Shown: positions 8,930 through 17,504, counted from the first letter of the stretch. The stretch is 60,607 nucleotides of DNA from Fidelibacterota bacterium (GCA_016844945.1 JAERTJ010000094.1:1-60607); one strand, 5' to 3'. Translations and numbers: made by a program. The notes: generated by a model not told the origin, from the sequence alone.

Positions 8930-9780
8930 TAGAGAGCCTCCTCCAGTGGTTTAATGTCAGCATAATTGAAGACGGGGCCATCCTGGCAGCAGTACACACC
9001 ATTGATCTGGCAGTGACCACATTTACCGACACCACACTTCATGCGTCGTTCCAGGGACAGATATATTTGATCATCTGGAAGTTGTTTCGACTTCAGTGAC
9101 ATGACCACGAATTTGTACATCACAGGAGGACCAGTGATTGCAGCAATTGTCGTATTTAATTTCAAATCCAGGGAGGGGATTAGTGTTGTGATAACACCTG
9201 TATTCCCAGTCCAGGTTTCATCTGGTTGATCCACGGTGACATGTAATTCTACATCATCTCTGGCGGTCCAGTCAGCAATTTCCTCTTTGAAGAGCAATTC
9301 TGATGGAGTTTTTGCCCCATATAGAATGATCAGCCGACCAAAATCCTTGCGGTTATCCAGAACAAAGTTGATCAGGGAGCGAAGAGGAACCAATCCAATT
9401 CCACCTGCAACAATGAGTATATCCTTCCCATACATCTTTTCCATGGGGTAGCCATTACCAAAAGGACCTCTGATACCCAGAGTCGCTCCCTTTTCATAAG
9501 TTTTCAGGACATTGGTAAGGGTTCCAACCTGGCGAATACACAGTTCAAAACTACCTTTTTTTGAAGGTGAGCTGGAGACTGAGATAGGTGCCTCACCAAT
9601 CCCAAAAGCAGAGACTTCCACAAATTGACCTGGTCCATGACCAAGATCTTGTCCAGCAGGCATCTCAAGCTCATACCATTTTTCCATATCGGTAATTTGC
9701 TTCGCATCTTTCACCTTACACATGGTGGGATAATAGAGATCCAGGGCATCTTGTGATTTGACATCTTCAAGTCTTTTCAT
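8929..9780 (-). CDS. hydG: Hydrogenase gamma subunit, FAD/NAD(P)-binding reductase
   Basis: 283 residues with a ferredoxin-NADP reductase-like fold. The FAD-binding stretch is APISVSSSP (about residues 64-72), the nucleotide-binding loop is VAGGIGLVPLRS (about 124-135), and a C-terminal [2Fe-2S] site is formed by C249, C254, C257 and C264/C265. This is the diaphorase module that exchanges electrons between NAD(P)(H) and the FeS chain. The ATG has a strong GGAGG six to ten bases upstream. It lies 14 bases after the beta-subunit gene. Confidence 0.94.
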   Translation of the reverse strand: MKRLEDVKSQDALDLYYPTMCKVKDAKQITDMEKWYELEMPAGQDLGHGPGQFVEVSAFGIGEAPISVSSSPSKKGSFELCIRQVGTLTNVLKTYEKGATLGIRGPFGNGYPMEKMYGKDILIVAGGIGLVPLRSLINFVLDNRKDFGRLIILYGAKTPSELLFKEEIADWTARDDVELHVTVDQPDETWTGNTGVITTLIPSLDLKLNTTIAAITGPPVMYKFVVMSLKSKQLPDDQIYLSLERRMKCGVGKCGHCQINGVYCCQDGPVFNYADIKPLEEAL

Positions 9781-9794
9781 AATCTACCTCCTCC

Positions 9795-10829
9795 CTATAC
9801 CCGGACTGTCCGGTGATATTGAGCTTTTTCATCTTCTTGAATCAGCTCGTTAACGATATCAGGCATGGAAATACCTGCCGGGCAGAATGCTGTACAGCGA
9901 CCGCATCCTACACACCAGGGAAGTCCCTCTTCATCCGTGATATACTTAAATTTCCGGTAGAGACGATGCCGTGTTCGGTTGATGGCTTTTTCCCTGAAGT
10001 TTTCACCGCCTGCTACTTCAGCAAATGTGGTAAGCATGCAGCTATCCCAGCTCCGTTGACGCATTCCATCTTCAGCAGTGACAGTGACTTCATCTTGCAC
10101 ATCAAAGCAGAAACAGGTGGGACAGGTCAGCGTACAGGCACCGCAGCCAACACAACGTTCAGTGACATTCGCCCAGACTTCTGAGTGATAGGCATATTCA
10201 AAAACTCTGGGGAGTCGATTATAGTGATAGCGAATCTTTTTCTTGAATTTGCGATCTTCAACAACTTCAGCCGTTGTTGCTTCTAATTTTTCGAAGCCAT
10301 TGATGAGAGCCTGCCCATTATCGGTCAGAACATAGAGTTGAAAATCATTGTCTACTTCATTCAAAAAGAGATCAAAACCTTCCATCTCCTCGATGAGAAT
10401 CCCAACGCTCTCAGAAAAATGGTGTTCATCGGGTTGAAATGAGATGCCGATAAACCGCGAGTTCTGGCGGCGCTTGAAATAATTTGACTCTGCACTTCCG
10501 GAGAGCATGCTGTGATCCAGTCTCAGGATGGACTGCATTTCATAGCTATGTACACCAAAATAGACCTTGGGCGTGATGGGTACATCGATGGGCTTGTAGC
10601 TCATTTCCTTCAATGAAAAGTCCATGAGTTTTTCTACGGGTGGTAGAAACATCTTTTTTAGTGGCAATAAGGTACGGTTATAGTCCAGTGCAACTTTGCT
10701 ACTGTCCTGTACAACCTCAAACGAGTACGAGACATCCCCTTTACCATGGGGGGCTATAACCTCCCCAAAAGCGCCTAAGTGATCGATAAGGGCTGGGACA
10801 TCAGACCGTAATAGAGAAAAACACTCCAT
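9795..10829 (-). CDS. hydB: Hydrogenase beta subunit, two [4Fe-4S] ferredoxin-type
   Basis: About 344 residues and first gene of the hydrogenase operon. Two ferredoxin-like cluster motifs lie near the C-terminus: CVGCGACTLTCPTC (starting near residue 226) and CVGCGRCTAFCP (near 306). The N-terminal 200 residues match the less conserved electron-transfer domain of HydB/AsrA-like subunits. I place the start at the ATG 10827-10829 because AAGGA lies about eight bases upstream. A TTG at 10862 is in frame but has no ribosome site. An alternative name would be anaerobic sulfite reductase subunit A, but the adjoining NiFe subunits decide for hydrogenase. Confidence 0.93.
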   Translation of the reverse strand: MECFSLLRSDVPALIDHLGAFGEVIAPHGKGDVSYSFEVVQDSSKVALDYNRTLLPLKKMFLPPVEKLMDFSLKEMSYKPIDVPITPKVYFGVHSYEMQSILRLDHSMLSGSAESNYFKRRQNSRFIGISFQPDEHHFSESVGILIEEMEGFDLFLNEVDNDFQLYVLTDNGQALINGFEKLEATTAEVVEDRKFKKKIRYHYNRLPRVFEYAYHSEVWANVTERCVGCGACTLTCPTCFCFDVQDEVTVTAEDGMRQRSWDSCMLTTFAEVAGGENFREKAINRTRHRLYRKFKYITDEEGLPWCVGCGRCTAFCPAGISMPDIVNELIQEDEKAQYHRTVRV

Positions 10830-10986
10830 AATGGCTTCCTTGCATATATGATCGGTTAACAAAACTTACGTTGTTCATCGTAACCCGCTCATTTGCAAAG
10901 CACATGCCAACACATCAGTTTCCCATTAACAATTATTTATCTTATCATGTATAATTGATTTAGTCAGCAAAAGACTTTATAAAAGG

Positions 10987-11000
10987 CTGATATAGGTCAA
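10987..11000 (-). promoter_or_regulatory. Candidate FNR/CRP-type site upstream of hydrogenase operon
   Basis: On the minus strand TTGACCTATATCAG matches the FNR consensus TTGAT-N4-ATCAA at 8 of 10 informative positions. It lies about 160 bases upstream of the beta-subunit ATG in the AT-rich gap 10830-11129, which should carry the operon promoter. A TATACAT stretch lies about 40 bases closer to the gene. Oxygen-sensitive control would suit a hydrogenase, but a single imperfect match is weak evidence. Confidence 0.25.
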
Positions 11001-11129
11001 TTCAGCACTTTGTAATTATTTGCTCAAGGCAACAATTACTACTGCCTAGTGAAGTATAGGGAAATTTTTATAAGAAATTGGGTTGCAATGTGAGTGATTT
11101 AAATCTTAGAGAATGGCTCAGAAAATGAA

Positions 11130-11777
11130 TCAATTCAGGATAATATCATCTGTAATGCCGGGATCAACACGCTTTAGCAGTTCAATGGTTTCAATCTGGT
11201 CATCAATATGCCACAGTATCCGTTTTGCTCTCTCCTGAATTGAATCCAATGCCAGCAGAGCATACTGCTCACCGTTTTTTAACGGGAGGGATCGAGCAAC
11301 CAGATTGACCAGTGCGATAAATGATTCATGCTCACCTAGAATAGGACTAAAATCCAGGGCATCAGGAGATTGTTCAACGAGGTAATTCAGCCTGAGCAAC
11401 AAGTCCTCTCGCTCCTCTACAAAATCATGATCTTGATCTGATTCTGGCAATTCTATCATTTCAGCCACGCGGTAAGGATTGTCTTTCACAACCTCACCAA
11501 AGCCAACACGGAAGAGCCCTTCGATCACTATATTGTATTGACCATTCTCAAGCTTTTCATAGGATTGAATACGCCCGAGACACCCCACGGGGTATAGCTC
11601 AGGGGTTCCATAATACTCATCCTCATAACCAGGTTTCAGAATTCCCAGGGCGAGGAGCCCATCTCCTTCAAGTACACTTTCAATCATCTCAACATAGCGC
11701 GGCTCAAAAATATGATAGCTGGCTTTTGTCTCTGGGAAGAGATTTACTGTGGGAAGTGGAAAAATGGGTGCGTGCAT
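11130..11777 (-). CDS. Lon N-terminal (substrate-binding) domain protein
   Basis: 215 residues. The opening FPLPTVNLFPETKASYHIFE and the following RYVEMIESVL fit the PUA-like N-domain of Lon proteases (LPL...LFP...L.IFEPRY). The ATPase and protease domains of Lon are absent, and the C-terminal helical part ends the protein. Such stand-alone proteins are widespread, and their role, perhaps substrate binding, is not settled. The start is either GTG 11780 or the next codon ATG 11777; I took ATG. It is the last gene of the NUDIX-Rieske-ElbB-cupin run, 17 bases after the cupin stop. Confidence 0.85.
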   Translation of the reverse strand: MHAPIFPLPTVNLFPETKASYHIFEPRYVEMIESVLEGDGLLALGILKPGYEDEYYGTPELYPVGCLGRIQSYEKLENGQYNIVIEGLFRVGFGEVVKDNPYRVAEMIELPESDQDHDFVEEREDLLLRLNYLVEQSPDALDFSPILGEHESFIALVNLVARSLPLKNGEQYALLALDSIQERAKRILWHIDDQIETIELLKRVDPGITDDIILN

Positions 11778-11794
11778 CACTTCAGCTCTGACAA

Positions 11795-12133
11795 TTATTC
11801 TTGGCCATGAATTCCAGGAGGTGCCGCGATTTTCAGAACCGTCAATTGTTCATCACTCTCATTGATGATTCCCGAACTCACACCCGTCTCAACCAGCACA
11901 GATGTATTGCGGGTCAATACCAGAACTTCGTCACCCACTTCAAAGACCCCTTCACCACGTAAAACAAAATAAATGATATCTGATAATGGCTCTACAACTG
12001 GAGATATGTACTGGTGTGTATTCAGAAGCAAGACATCCATCTGTAGCTGGTCACTTCTAAACATTAAATTGATTTTCGCTGCATCTTCTGAGAAGTGAGC
12101 AACCTGTTTGAGGTATTTTACATTACTTTCCAT
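11795..12133 (-). CDS. Small cupin-domain protein
   Basis: 112 residues predicted as one cupin barrel: a glycine-rich first motif (FVLRGEGVFEVGDEVLVL) and a second with VLVETGVSSGIINESDEQLTVLKI. The usual metal-binding histidines are mostly absent from these motifs, so it may bind a ligand without catalysis. The start overlaps the end of the ElbB-like gene by 11 bases, which implies translational coupling. The substrate is unknown. Confidence 0.72.
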   Translation of the reverse strand: MESNVKYLKQVAHFSEDAAKINLMFRSDQLQMDVLLLNTHQYISPVVEPLSDIIYFVLRGEGVFEVGDEVLVLTRNTSVLVETGVSSGIINESDEQLTVLKIAAPPGIHGQE

Positions 12134-12785
12134 GAATCATCTCTAATACTTTCTGAACCAGTTTTTCGATTCCTGTTGCTGCTTCGCTTATCCTGACATC
12201 CAGCATATAGGCTGGCGTGGAGACAATCTTGCGCGCTTCATCTACAATAAAATCTTCAACTGGACAATTAATATGAATACCACCCATTTCAGTGATGGCG
12301 TTTGCTGTATCCGCATCAGACCCGATGGTCAGGGAGGCATCCGCGCCATAAATATGGGGGATCATTGCAGGGGCAATACATACAAACCCCATAGGTTTTC
12401 CCGTTGATGCAAACGCTCGGGAAAATTGAAGAACATCTTCCTGGACTGAGCTTTCAGCCCCTTTTACTGCAAAGTCCGAAAGATTCTTAGCGGCGCCATA
12501 GCCTCCTGGGAAAATTACAGCATCGTAATCATTGGGATTCGCCAGTGCGATATCTATCACAGCGGTTCTGGCAATTCGAGCGGCCTCCACCAGCACATTG
12601 CGCTGTTCACCTTCGCTGACTTCGCCTGTGAGGTGGTTGACAACATGCATCTGCTCCATATCAGGAGCCATACACTGGTAAGCCACACCGGCCTGATCCA
12701 GAGTAAGTAGTGTGATTACACTCTCTTGAATTTCAGCGCCATCCAGAAATCCTGAACCTGAAAGCACTACAGCAACCTTTGTCAT
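12123..12785 (-). CDS. elbB: ElbB-type DJ-1/PfpI family glyoxalase
   Basis: 220 residues, close to E. coli ElbB (217). The sequence opens MTKVAVVLSGSGFLDGAEIQ, carries VIFPGGYGAAKNLSDFAVKG, and has the nucleophile-elbow Cys in MGFVCIAPAMIP. This set is characteristic of ElbB (isoprenoid biosynthesis-associated, glyoxalase III-like) rather than generic PfpI proteases. The start is set at the ATG 12783-12785, preceded by GGGGAGGT; an upstream in-frame start would add 17 unrelated residues. Likely role is detoxifying reactive carbonyls. It overlaps the cupin gene. Confidence 0.9.
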   Translation of the reverse strand: MTKVAVVLSGSGFLDGAEIQESVITLLTLDQAGVAYQCMAPDMEQMHVVNHLTGEVSEGEQRNVLVEAARIARTAVIDIALANPNDYDAVIFPGGYGAAKNLSDFAVKGAESSVQEDVLQFSRAFASTGKPMGFVCIAPAMIPHIYGADASLTIGSDADTANAITEMGGIHINCPVEDFIVDEARKIVSTPAYMLDVRISEAATGIEKLVQKVLEMIHGK

Positions 12786-12801
12786 ATGCACCTCCCCTTT
12801 T

Positions 12802-13164
12802 TTACCAATCAAAACCCGATGTGTCAAAGTCGTCATCGCCAGAGTTTTCAGCCTCAGGCTGTACCCAAATCTCCTCCCCTCGCATTGCGATAGGATATGA
12901 TTCCAACTGGGTGTAACTCGGTTTAATTCCTTTTCCAGTACTTACTTTATATGTCCAACCATGTAATGGACACCTGATTGTATCACCGGTCCGCTCACAC
13001 ATTTCCAATTTGAAGGCATTATGCTTACACACCCCTGACCGTGCGATAAATCTACTGGGGGTATGAAAGATGGTTATCTCCTTGCCATCCAAATTAACAT
13101 TTTTTGCACCATCTTCAGGTACGTCTGTTGCCAAACAGGCAAACTGGTATTCAACTTGGGACAT
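12802..13164 (-). CDS. Rieske [2Fe-2S] ferredoxin
   Basis: About 120 residues with both Rieske cluster motifs: CKH followed 17 residues later by CPLH in CPLHGW. No transmembrane or Tat segment, so it is a soluble Rieske ferredoxin like those serving oxygenases or nitrite reductases. The C-terminal tail is acidic (GDDDFDTSGFDW). I chose the ATG at 13164 (MSQVEYQF); an ATG six codons earlier is possible. The gene overlaps the end of the NUDIX gene. No partner oxygenase is in the window, so the electron acceptor is unknown. Confidence 0.9.
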   Translation of the reverse strand: MSQVEYQFACLATDVPEDGAKNVNLDGKEITIFHTPSRFIARSGVCKHNAFKLEMCERTGDTIRCPLHGWTYKVSTGKGIKPSYTQLESYPIAMRGEEIWVQPEAENSGDDDFDTSGFDW

Positions 13165-13720
13165 AAGCTTCCCATTCTCCACGTGCTAATTTTTCAGCCC
13201 AGAATAGCCCCACCATTGTTTTGGCATCGGTAATATCCCCGCGCCTTAACATTTCCAGAGCCTGACTCAGGGGCATTTCAAAAATCTCTAAAAATTCATC
13301 TTCATCCCGGTCAATCTGCTCCATGGATAAATCTGAGGCTGCATAGACTGCCATTTTTTCATCTGCATATCCAATGGCTGGATATAAATGACTAATGAAT
13401 GTCCAAGTTTTAGCTGTATAACCCGTTTCTTCCAACAATTCCCGTTTTCCTGTGGTGAGAAAATCCTCACCAGGGTCTGTCTTGCCCGCTGGTAATTCGT
13501 AAAATACCCGATCAGGATAATAACGATACTGACGTTCCATGATGAGGGTTGATTGATTCAGGAATGGTATCACTACAACTGCGCCAGGGTGTAGAATTCC
13601 TTCGCGGTAACTGGTTTTACCATTGGGTAATCTTACCTCGTCTCGTGTCACATGGAGCAGATTACCTTTGTAGATCGTTTCAGATGTGATTTTTCTTTCT
13701 TTAAGATCTCTGGAATTCAT
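13151..13720 (-). CDS. NUDIX hydrolase, ADP-ribose pyrophosphatase-like
   Basis: 189 residues. The Nudix box GKTDPGEDFLTTGKRELLEE begins at G79 and fits GX5EX7REUXEEXGU with the metal-binding glutamates near 94, 97 and 98. The flanks (ELPAGK before the box, EKMAVYAA after it) match ADP-ribose pyrophosphatases such as NudF, which split ADP-ribose into AMP and ribose 5-phosphate. First gene of the minus-strand operon that continues with Rieske, ElbB, cupin and Lon-N proteins. Exact substrate is uncertain. Confidence 0.9.
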   Translation of the reverse strand: MNSRDLKERKITSETIYKGNLLHVTRDEVRLPNGKTSYREGILHPGAVVVIPFLNQSTLIMERQYRYYPDRVFYELPAGKTDPGEDFLTTGKRELLEETGYTAKTWTFISHLYPAIGYADEKMAVYAASDLSMEQIDRDEDEFLEIFEMPLSQALEMLRRGDITDAKTMVGLFWAEKLARGEWEAYVPS

Positions 13721-13832
13721 AAGGCTTAAATCATAGAATGAACAGGGGTAAAATGCAAGGATGATACAGACGAATTAAAGAATATATCTGAGGCTTAATT
13801 GCTTGGCTACTTGTCTGATAATACATGGCAGG

Positions 13833-13970
13833 ATTGCCCCGGCTTTTAAGCCGGGGGTTGAGTGGACAACGAGAGATAGGGGTTTTAACCCCACAATGGG
13901 TGTGGCTAAGGATTGGGCTAAAGCCCCTCCAGGATGGACGCAGACTACCCCCGCCCTGAAGGGCAGGGTA
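13833..13970. repeat. Composite palindromic (REP-like) repeat, copy 1
   Basis: About 138 bases built from four palindromic parts: CCCCGGCTTTTAAGCCGGGG (13837-13856), GGGGTTTTAACCCC, a GGGCTAAAGCCC core, and CCGCCCTGAAGGGCAGG at the end. The same order occurs in two more copies downstream. Each part could form a stable hairpin. Such units resemble bacterial REP/REPIN elements mobilised by Y1 transposases, but no such transposase is in the window. Confidence 0.85.
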
Positions 13971-14035
13971 ATTGAAAGGACGCTATTTTCTTCCGGTTAA
14001 CTCAGGATTTACAGAGTATTGTCATTACCTGGCAA

Positions 14036-14175
14036 TGTTGCTCTGGCTTTTAAGCCCGGGGGTAATGGTGCTATGAAATGAGTTGGGGTTTTAACCCCTC
14101 AGTGGAATTGGCAAGGGTTGGGCTAAAGCCCCACATGGGTGTGGACCAAACTACCTCCGCCCTGAAGGACGGGGT
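14036..14175. repeat. Composite palindromic (REP-like) repeat, copy 2
   Basis: Second copy in the same orientation. Its first palindrome is slightly degraded (CTGGCTTTTAAGCCCGGG). It shares with copy 3 the block GGTAATGGTGCTATGAAATG and GGGGTTTTAACCCCTCAGTG, and ends CCGCCCTGAAGGACGGGG. Copies 2 and 3 are clearly closer to each other than either is to copy 1. Confidence 0.85.
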
Positions 14176-14242
14176 AAGTTTAGAGATACCATGCTTCTAT
14201 TCATCATTGATTCGGGATTTATAGGATTTTTTTCTCTGATCA

Positions 14243-14378
14243 TATTGCCCCGGCTTTTAAGCCGGGGGTAATGGTGCTATGAAATGAGTTGGGGTTTTAA
14301 CCCCTCAGTGGAATTAGCGAGGGTTGGGCTAAAGCCCCTCCAGGATGGAAGCAGACTACCCCCGCCCTGAAGGACGGG
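14243..14378. repeat. Composite palindromic (REP-like) repeat, copy 3
   Basis: Third copy, same orientation, starting with a perfect CCCCGGCTTTTAAGCCGGGG. Its last 20 or so bases overlap the 3' end of the DUF4249-like gene and provide that gene's stop codon (TAG at 14356-14358). Spacing between copies is about 65 bases of unrelated sequence, so this is a cluster of separate insertions or duplications and not a perfect tandem array. Nothing else is seen in 13721-14355. Confidence 0.85.
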
Positions 14379-15162
14379 AGTACCTCAATTGATAGGTGGT
14401 GAGTGCTACAGAGCCAAAACAACCATATCCACCAGAGACTGTTGAGCCATCTGGATGGTATGTGTTGGGTATAAAGGATATAGGACTGTTCCCATAGCGT
14501 GTGAGATTCTCATCCAAGGCAAATAGTAGAACGTAAAGAGGCTGGCCTAGCCCTGAAGAAAATTTCCATTCAACCGCTATTTTTGATGAACCATTGGGCT
14601 TGACAACCTTCTCAAGAATCTCCCCTGACGGGAAGTACAAATACAATTTATACTCGAAGGCACTTGAATCGTGAACCAAACTGAAATTTAGTTCATCAGT
14701 CCCCAATACTGTTAACTCTTCCACCCAAACAGGTCTTTGAGGGATAAGTGTTGTACCAGTAAGGGTAGGGAAACCCTGAGCTGTAATTTCAAGCTCATAT
14801 CGCTCCCCTGGCTCAGGGCTAAATGATGAATTACGGAACATATTGAGTTCATTGGTATCCAGGGATTGCATAAACTCAGTTGCCACCCCGGAACCCTCGT
14901 TTATGACTTGAGTAAATACATTTTCGGGTGTGAAATCAATAATTTCCTCTGAATAAATTTCTTCAGTGGTGAGGGCTCTGGTAATTGAAACAAATGATGA
15001 CCCTGAATCATAATCTGCTCGCAGTACAGCTAATATGTTCATTCCCTTTTCAAATTCTGTGGGCACGATCTCGGAGGGTTGTGGACCGGGTTGATGGGGC
15101 AAGTCACAACCGAAGATTAATAACAAGGTAACCAGTAAAGTGAAACGTGGTTTAATTCTCAA
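14356..15162 (-). CDS. DUF4249-like surface lipoprotein
   Basis: 268 residues. A lipoprotein signal peptide ends LLIFGC (C19). The body is beta-rich with RYELEITAQGFPTLTGTTLIP, typical of DUF4249 proteins that pair with TonB receptors in Bacteroidetes. The TTG start at 15162 is preceded by GAGAGGTG at good spacing, while the nearby ATG reads into a stop at once. It follows the TonB receptor gene by about 11 bases. The last residues (about SRPSGRG) are encoded inside a palindromic repeat, so the natural C-terminus has been altered. Probable outer-membrane partner of the receptor; cargo unknown. Confidence 0.78.
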   Translation of the reverse strand: MRIKPRFTLLVTLLLIFGCDLPHQPGPQPSEIVPTEFEKGMNILAVLRADYDSGSSFVSITRALTTEEIYSEEIIDFTPENVFTQVINEGSGVATEFMQSLDTNELNMFRNSSFSPEPGERYELEITAQGFPTLTGTTLIPQRPVWVEELTVLGTDELNFSLVHDSSAFEYKLYLYFPSGEILEKVVKPNGSSKIAVEWKFSSGLGQPLYVLLFALDENLTRYGNSPISFIPNTYHPDGSTVSGGYGCFGSVALTTYQLRYSRPSGRG

Positions 15163-15173
15163 TTCATCACCTC

Positions 15174-17504
15174 TCAGAACTGTAAGCTATAACCAAATGA
15201 GATTGAAGGGACAAACTCCATATCAAGACCATAATACCCATAGTCTGGGATATAAAAGTAGTAGGTCGGATTGCGATGGAGAAATAACAGGTTCCTGATG
15301 GTCATGGTCAAGTAGGCATCAATCCCTCCCAGGTACTCTGCCAGGTTAAAACCAAAACCTGACCTCAGCTTTTTCTTCCATCCAATATCCCAGGCAAGTC
15401 TGGGAGGATAGCGCACATTATTTCGTTCAGGCGTGATATAAGTAGCAAACCATCCAACAGTATTGGTAAGGGGATCATAGGATGAGTGCATGCGCATGCC
15501 TGTCTCCCAGGTACGTGGGAATCCTGATGTGATTTGCAGAGTCGAGCTGGCAACAATATCCGGTGTTAATTTAAAGAGCAAAATGGACTTGAGGTTGTGA
15601 GGTTGATCAGCGTCGAACAGACTTCGCTCACCATTAAGTATGGAGGGATAACGACGGAAGCCTTTTGAATAATTATAGCCAACCCAGCCGGAGAGTCTAC
15701 CAAACTCACCCTTCAACAAGATCTCAAACCCATATGATTCACCTGAGCCCCCTTCAATAAGAGCAGCACGCTCTCCGGCAGTAATGGTGTTGCTGTATGT
15801 TGCACGGTAGAGCTGTTTGAGATCTTTATAGTAAGCGCTCACCTCGTATTGAATATCTCCCCACAATGGACCGCTGATCCCTGTGATATAATGGATTGAG
15901 TTAAGCGGTTCTCTTTTTTCCAGAGACTGGTAATAGTCGAGGAACTGGACAAACTCATCACCCTTGGAATCCATGGTGGTGAGGTATTGGAAATATCTGC
16001 CATATGCAGCTTTGAATTGATGCCCTCGGGGAAATTTAATACTGGCAGAAGCTCTGGGTTCCATATGCCAATCCCCCTGATCCAATGATCTTGAACTGCG
16101 CATTCCAAACTTCAGTTGCAGGGCGCCTAACTCAATTTTATCCTGGACAAACAATGAATGAAACTGGGTAGATGATTCATTGGGATTTGGATCGGTGTCG
16201 AACCGACCCACTTCATTGGCGAACTGGAGGTGATTCAATTCAGCCCCCAGTTTGAAGGTTTGATTCCAGAAGGCATACCAGACCAGGTTAGCCTTCCCCG
16301 TATTCTCAGCGATGGTATTCTCGATATGGGTTTTGTAATCCAATGCAGCAAGATTGTTGCCTGCAGTATCTGATATGGAATAATTGAAATAGGTGAGATT
16401 GTCCACACTTGAGGCAGAATGATAGACCTGCCCTTCAAATGTCAGATTTGGGAGTAGTACTGAGTTAACCTTTACACCGAGCGCTCGATTTGTGGTATTG
16501 GTCACAAATCCCTCACCAAAAGAGTCGAAAAGGTCTTCTGGGAAAAACAACATCAGGTTGTCAACACTGTAGTCCATATAATCGCGAGCATAGAATCCGG
16601 AAAAGCGAAGCCGTGTCTTACCCAGTAACACCTGATAGGCTGCATTATAATCCATTACAAGGTTGGGTGTACCCATCATCACCCGCATCATGACATCGGA
16701 ATAAGTCCGACCAGAAAGCATGGCGGTACCGCGCTCACCTGCTGGAAACTCTATGGCACCACTGATACCAGAGATGGAGGGGCGAAATTCGCCATGAATT
16801 TCAGACTTATGCCCTTCACGTGTTGAAATATTCATGATCGAGGCATTACGCCCACCATATTCAGCATCAAATCCACCGACCAGCATTTCCACATTTTTGA
16901 TGGCATATGGATTAAAAATAGCGCTTGAGCCCATGAAGTGTTGAGGGTTATAGATGGTCATCCCATCCATCTGAACCAGATTCTCACCTGGATCACTCCC
17001 GCGCACATAGTATTGAGGTGACATGGGGTCGGAGGTGGTCACGCTGGGTGAGAATTTTACTAACTTAAATACATCTTTATTCAACTGTGGAATCTCTGTC
17101 AGAATAACAGGGTCCACCTGAAGACTGGAGATATCCATATCCTTGATAATACTGGATCGCTTCCCCACAACCTCCACGGCTTTGGTATCGATGGCATGTG
17201 GTCGCAATACAATACTGGAGATGAAATGGTTTTGTCTTCCCAGAAATAATTCCAGTGAGGTATCCTGGTAGGCAATATGAGAGAAGGTCAGTTTCACATT
17301 GCCCTCACCCCCATCCCTGAGAACAAAGAAACCTTCCAGATTGGTTGCCGCCCCCTGTCCGCTCGCTTGAATAAATACATTGGCACCTATAATACTTTCA
17401 CCGGTCTGGGCATCGTGGACAAAGCCTGAGATATCACCAGCATTTAAGCAGGTTATTCCTAGGAGTAAATCAAGTGTCATAGTTTTCAGGATATGATTAA
17501 TCAT
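15174..17504 (-). CDS. TonB-dependent receptor with carboxypeptidase-regulatory N-domain
   Basis: 776 residues. A signal peptide (cleavage likely after LNA) leads to a CarboxypepD-regulatory-like domain (ISGFVHDAQTGESIIGANVF at about residues 25-45). The plug domain has YYVRGSDPGENLVQMDGM near 165-182 and GGFDAEYGGRNASIMN near 212. A long beta-barrel ends in aromatic YSLQF, the typical outer-membrane terminus. It would import a ligand bound by the following DUF4249-like lipoprotein. The ATG overlaps the previous gene's stop (ATGA). Substrate unknown. Confidence 0.9.
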   Translation of the reverse strand: MINHILKTMTLDLLLGITCLNAGDISGFVHDAQTGESIIGANVFIQASGQGAATNLEGFFVLRDGGEGNVKLTFSHIAYQDTSLELFLGRQNHFISSIVLRPHAIDTKAVEVVGKRSSIIKDMDISSLQVDPVILTEIPQLNKDVFKLVKFSPSVTTSDPMSPQYYVRGSDPGENLVQMDGMTIYNPQHFMGSSAIFNPYAIKNVEMLVGGFDAEYGGRNASIMNISTREGHKSEIHGEFRPSISGISGAIEFPAGERGTAMLSGRTYSDVMMRVMMGTPNLVMDYNAAYQVLLGKTRLRFSGFYARDYMDYSVDNLMLFFPEDLFDSFGEGFVTNTTNRALGVKVNSVLLPNLTFEGQVYHSASSVDNLTYFNYSISDTAGNNLAALDYKTHIENTIAENTGKANLVWYAFWNQTFKLGAELNHLQFANEVGRFDTDPNPNESSTQFHSLFVQDKIELGALQLKFGMRSSRSLDQGDWHMEPRASASIKFPRGHQFKAAYGRYFQYLTTMDSKGDEFVQFLDYYQSLEKREPLNSIHYITGISGPLWGDIQYEVSAYYKDLKQLYRATYSNTITAGERAALIEGGSGESYGFEILLKGEFGRLSGWVGYNYSKGFRRYPSILNGERSLFDADQPHNLKSILLFKLTPDIVASSTLQITSGFPRTWETGMRMHSSYDPLTNTVGWFATYITPERNNVRYPPRLAWDIGWKKKLRSGFGFNLAEYLGGIDAYLTMTIRNLLFLHRNPTYYFYIPDYGYYGLDMEFVPSISFGYSLQF

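Noticed and set aside
13803..14000. Open frame of 65 codons running through the first palindromic repeat
   Set aside because: It is produced by the stop-poor GC-rich hairpins, lacks a ribosome site and has no protein-like pattern.
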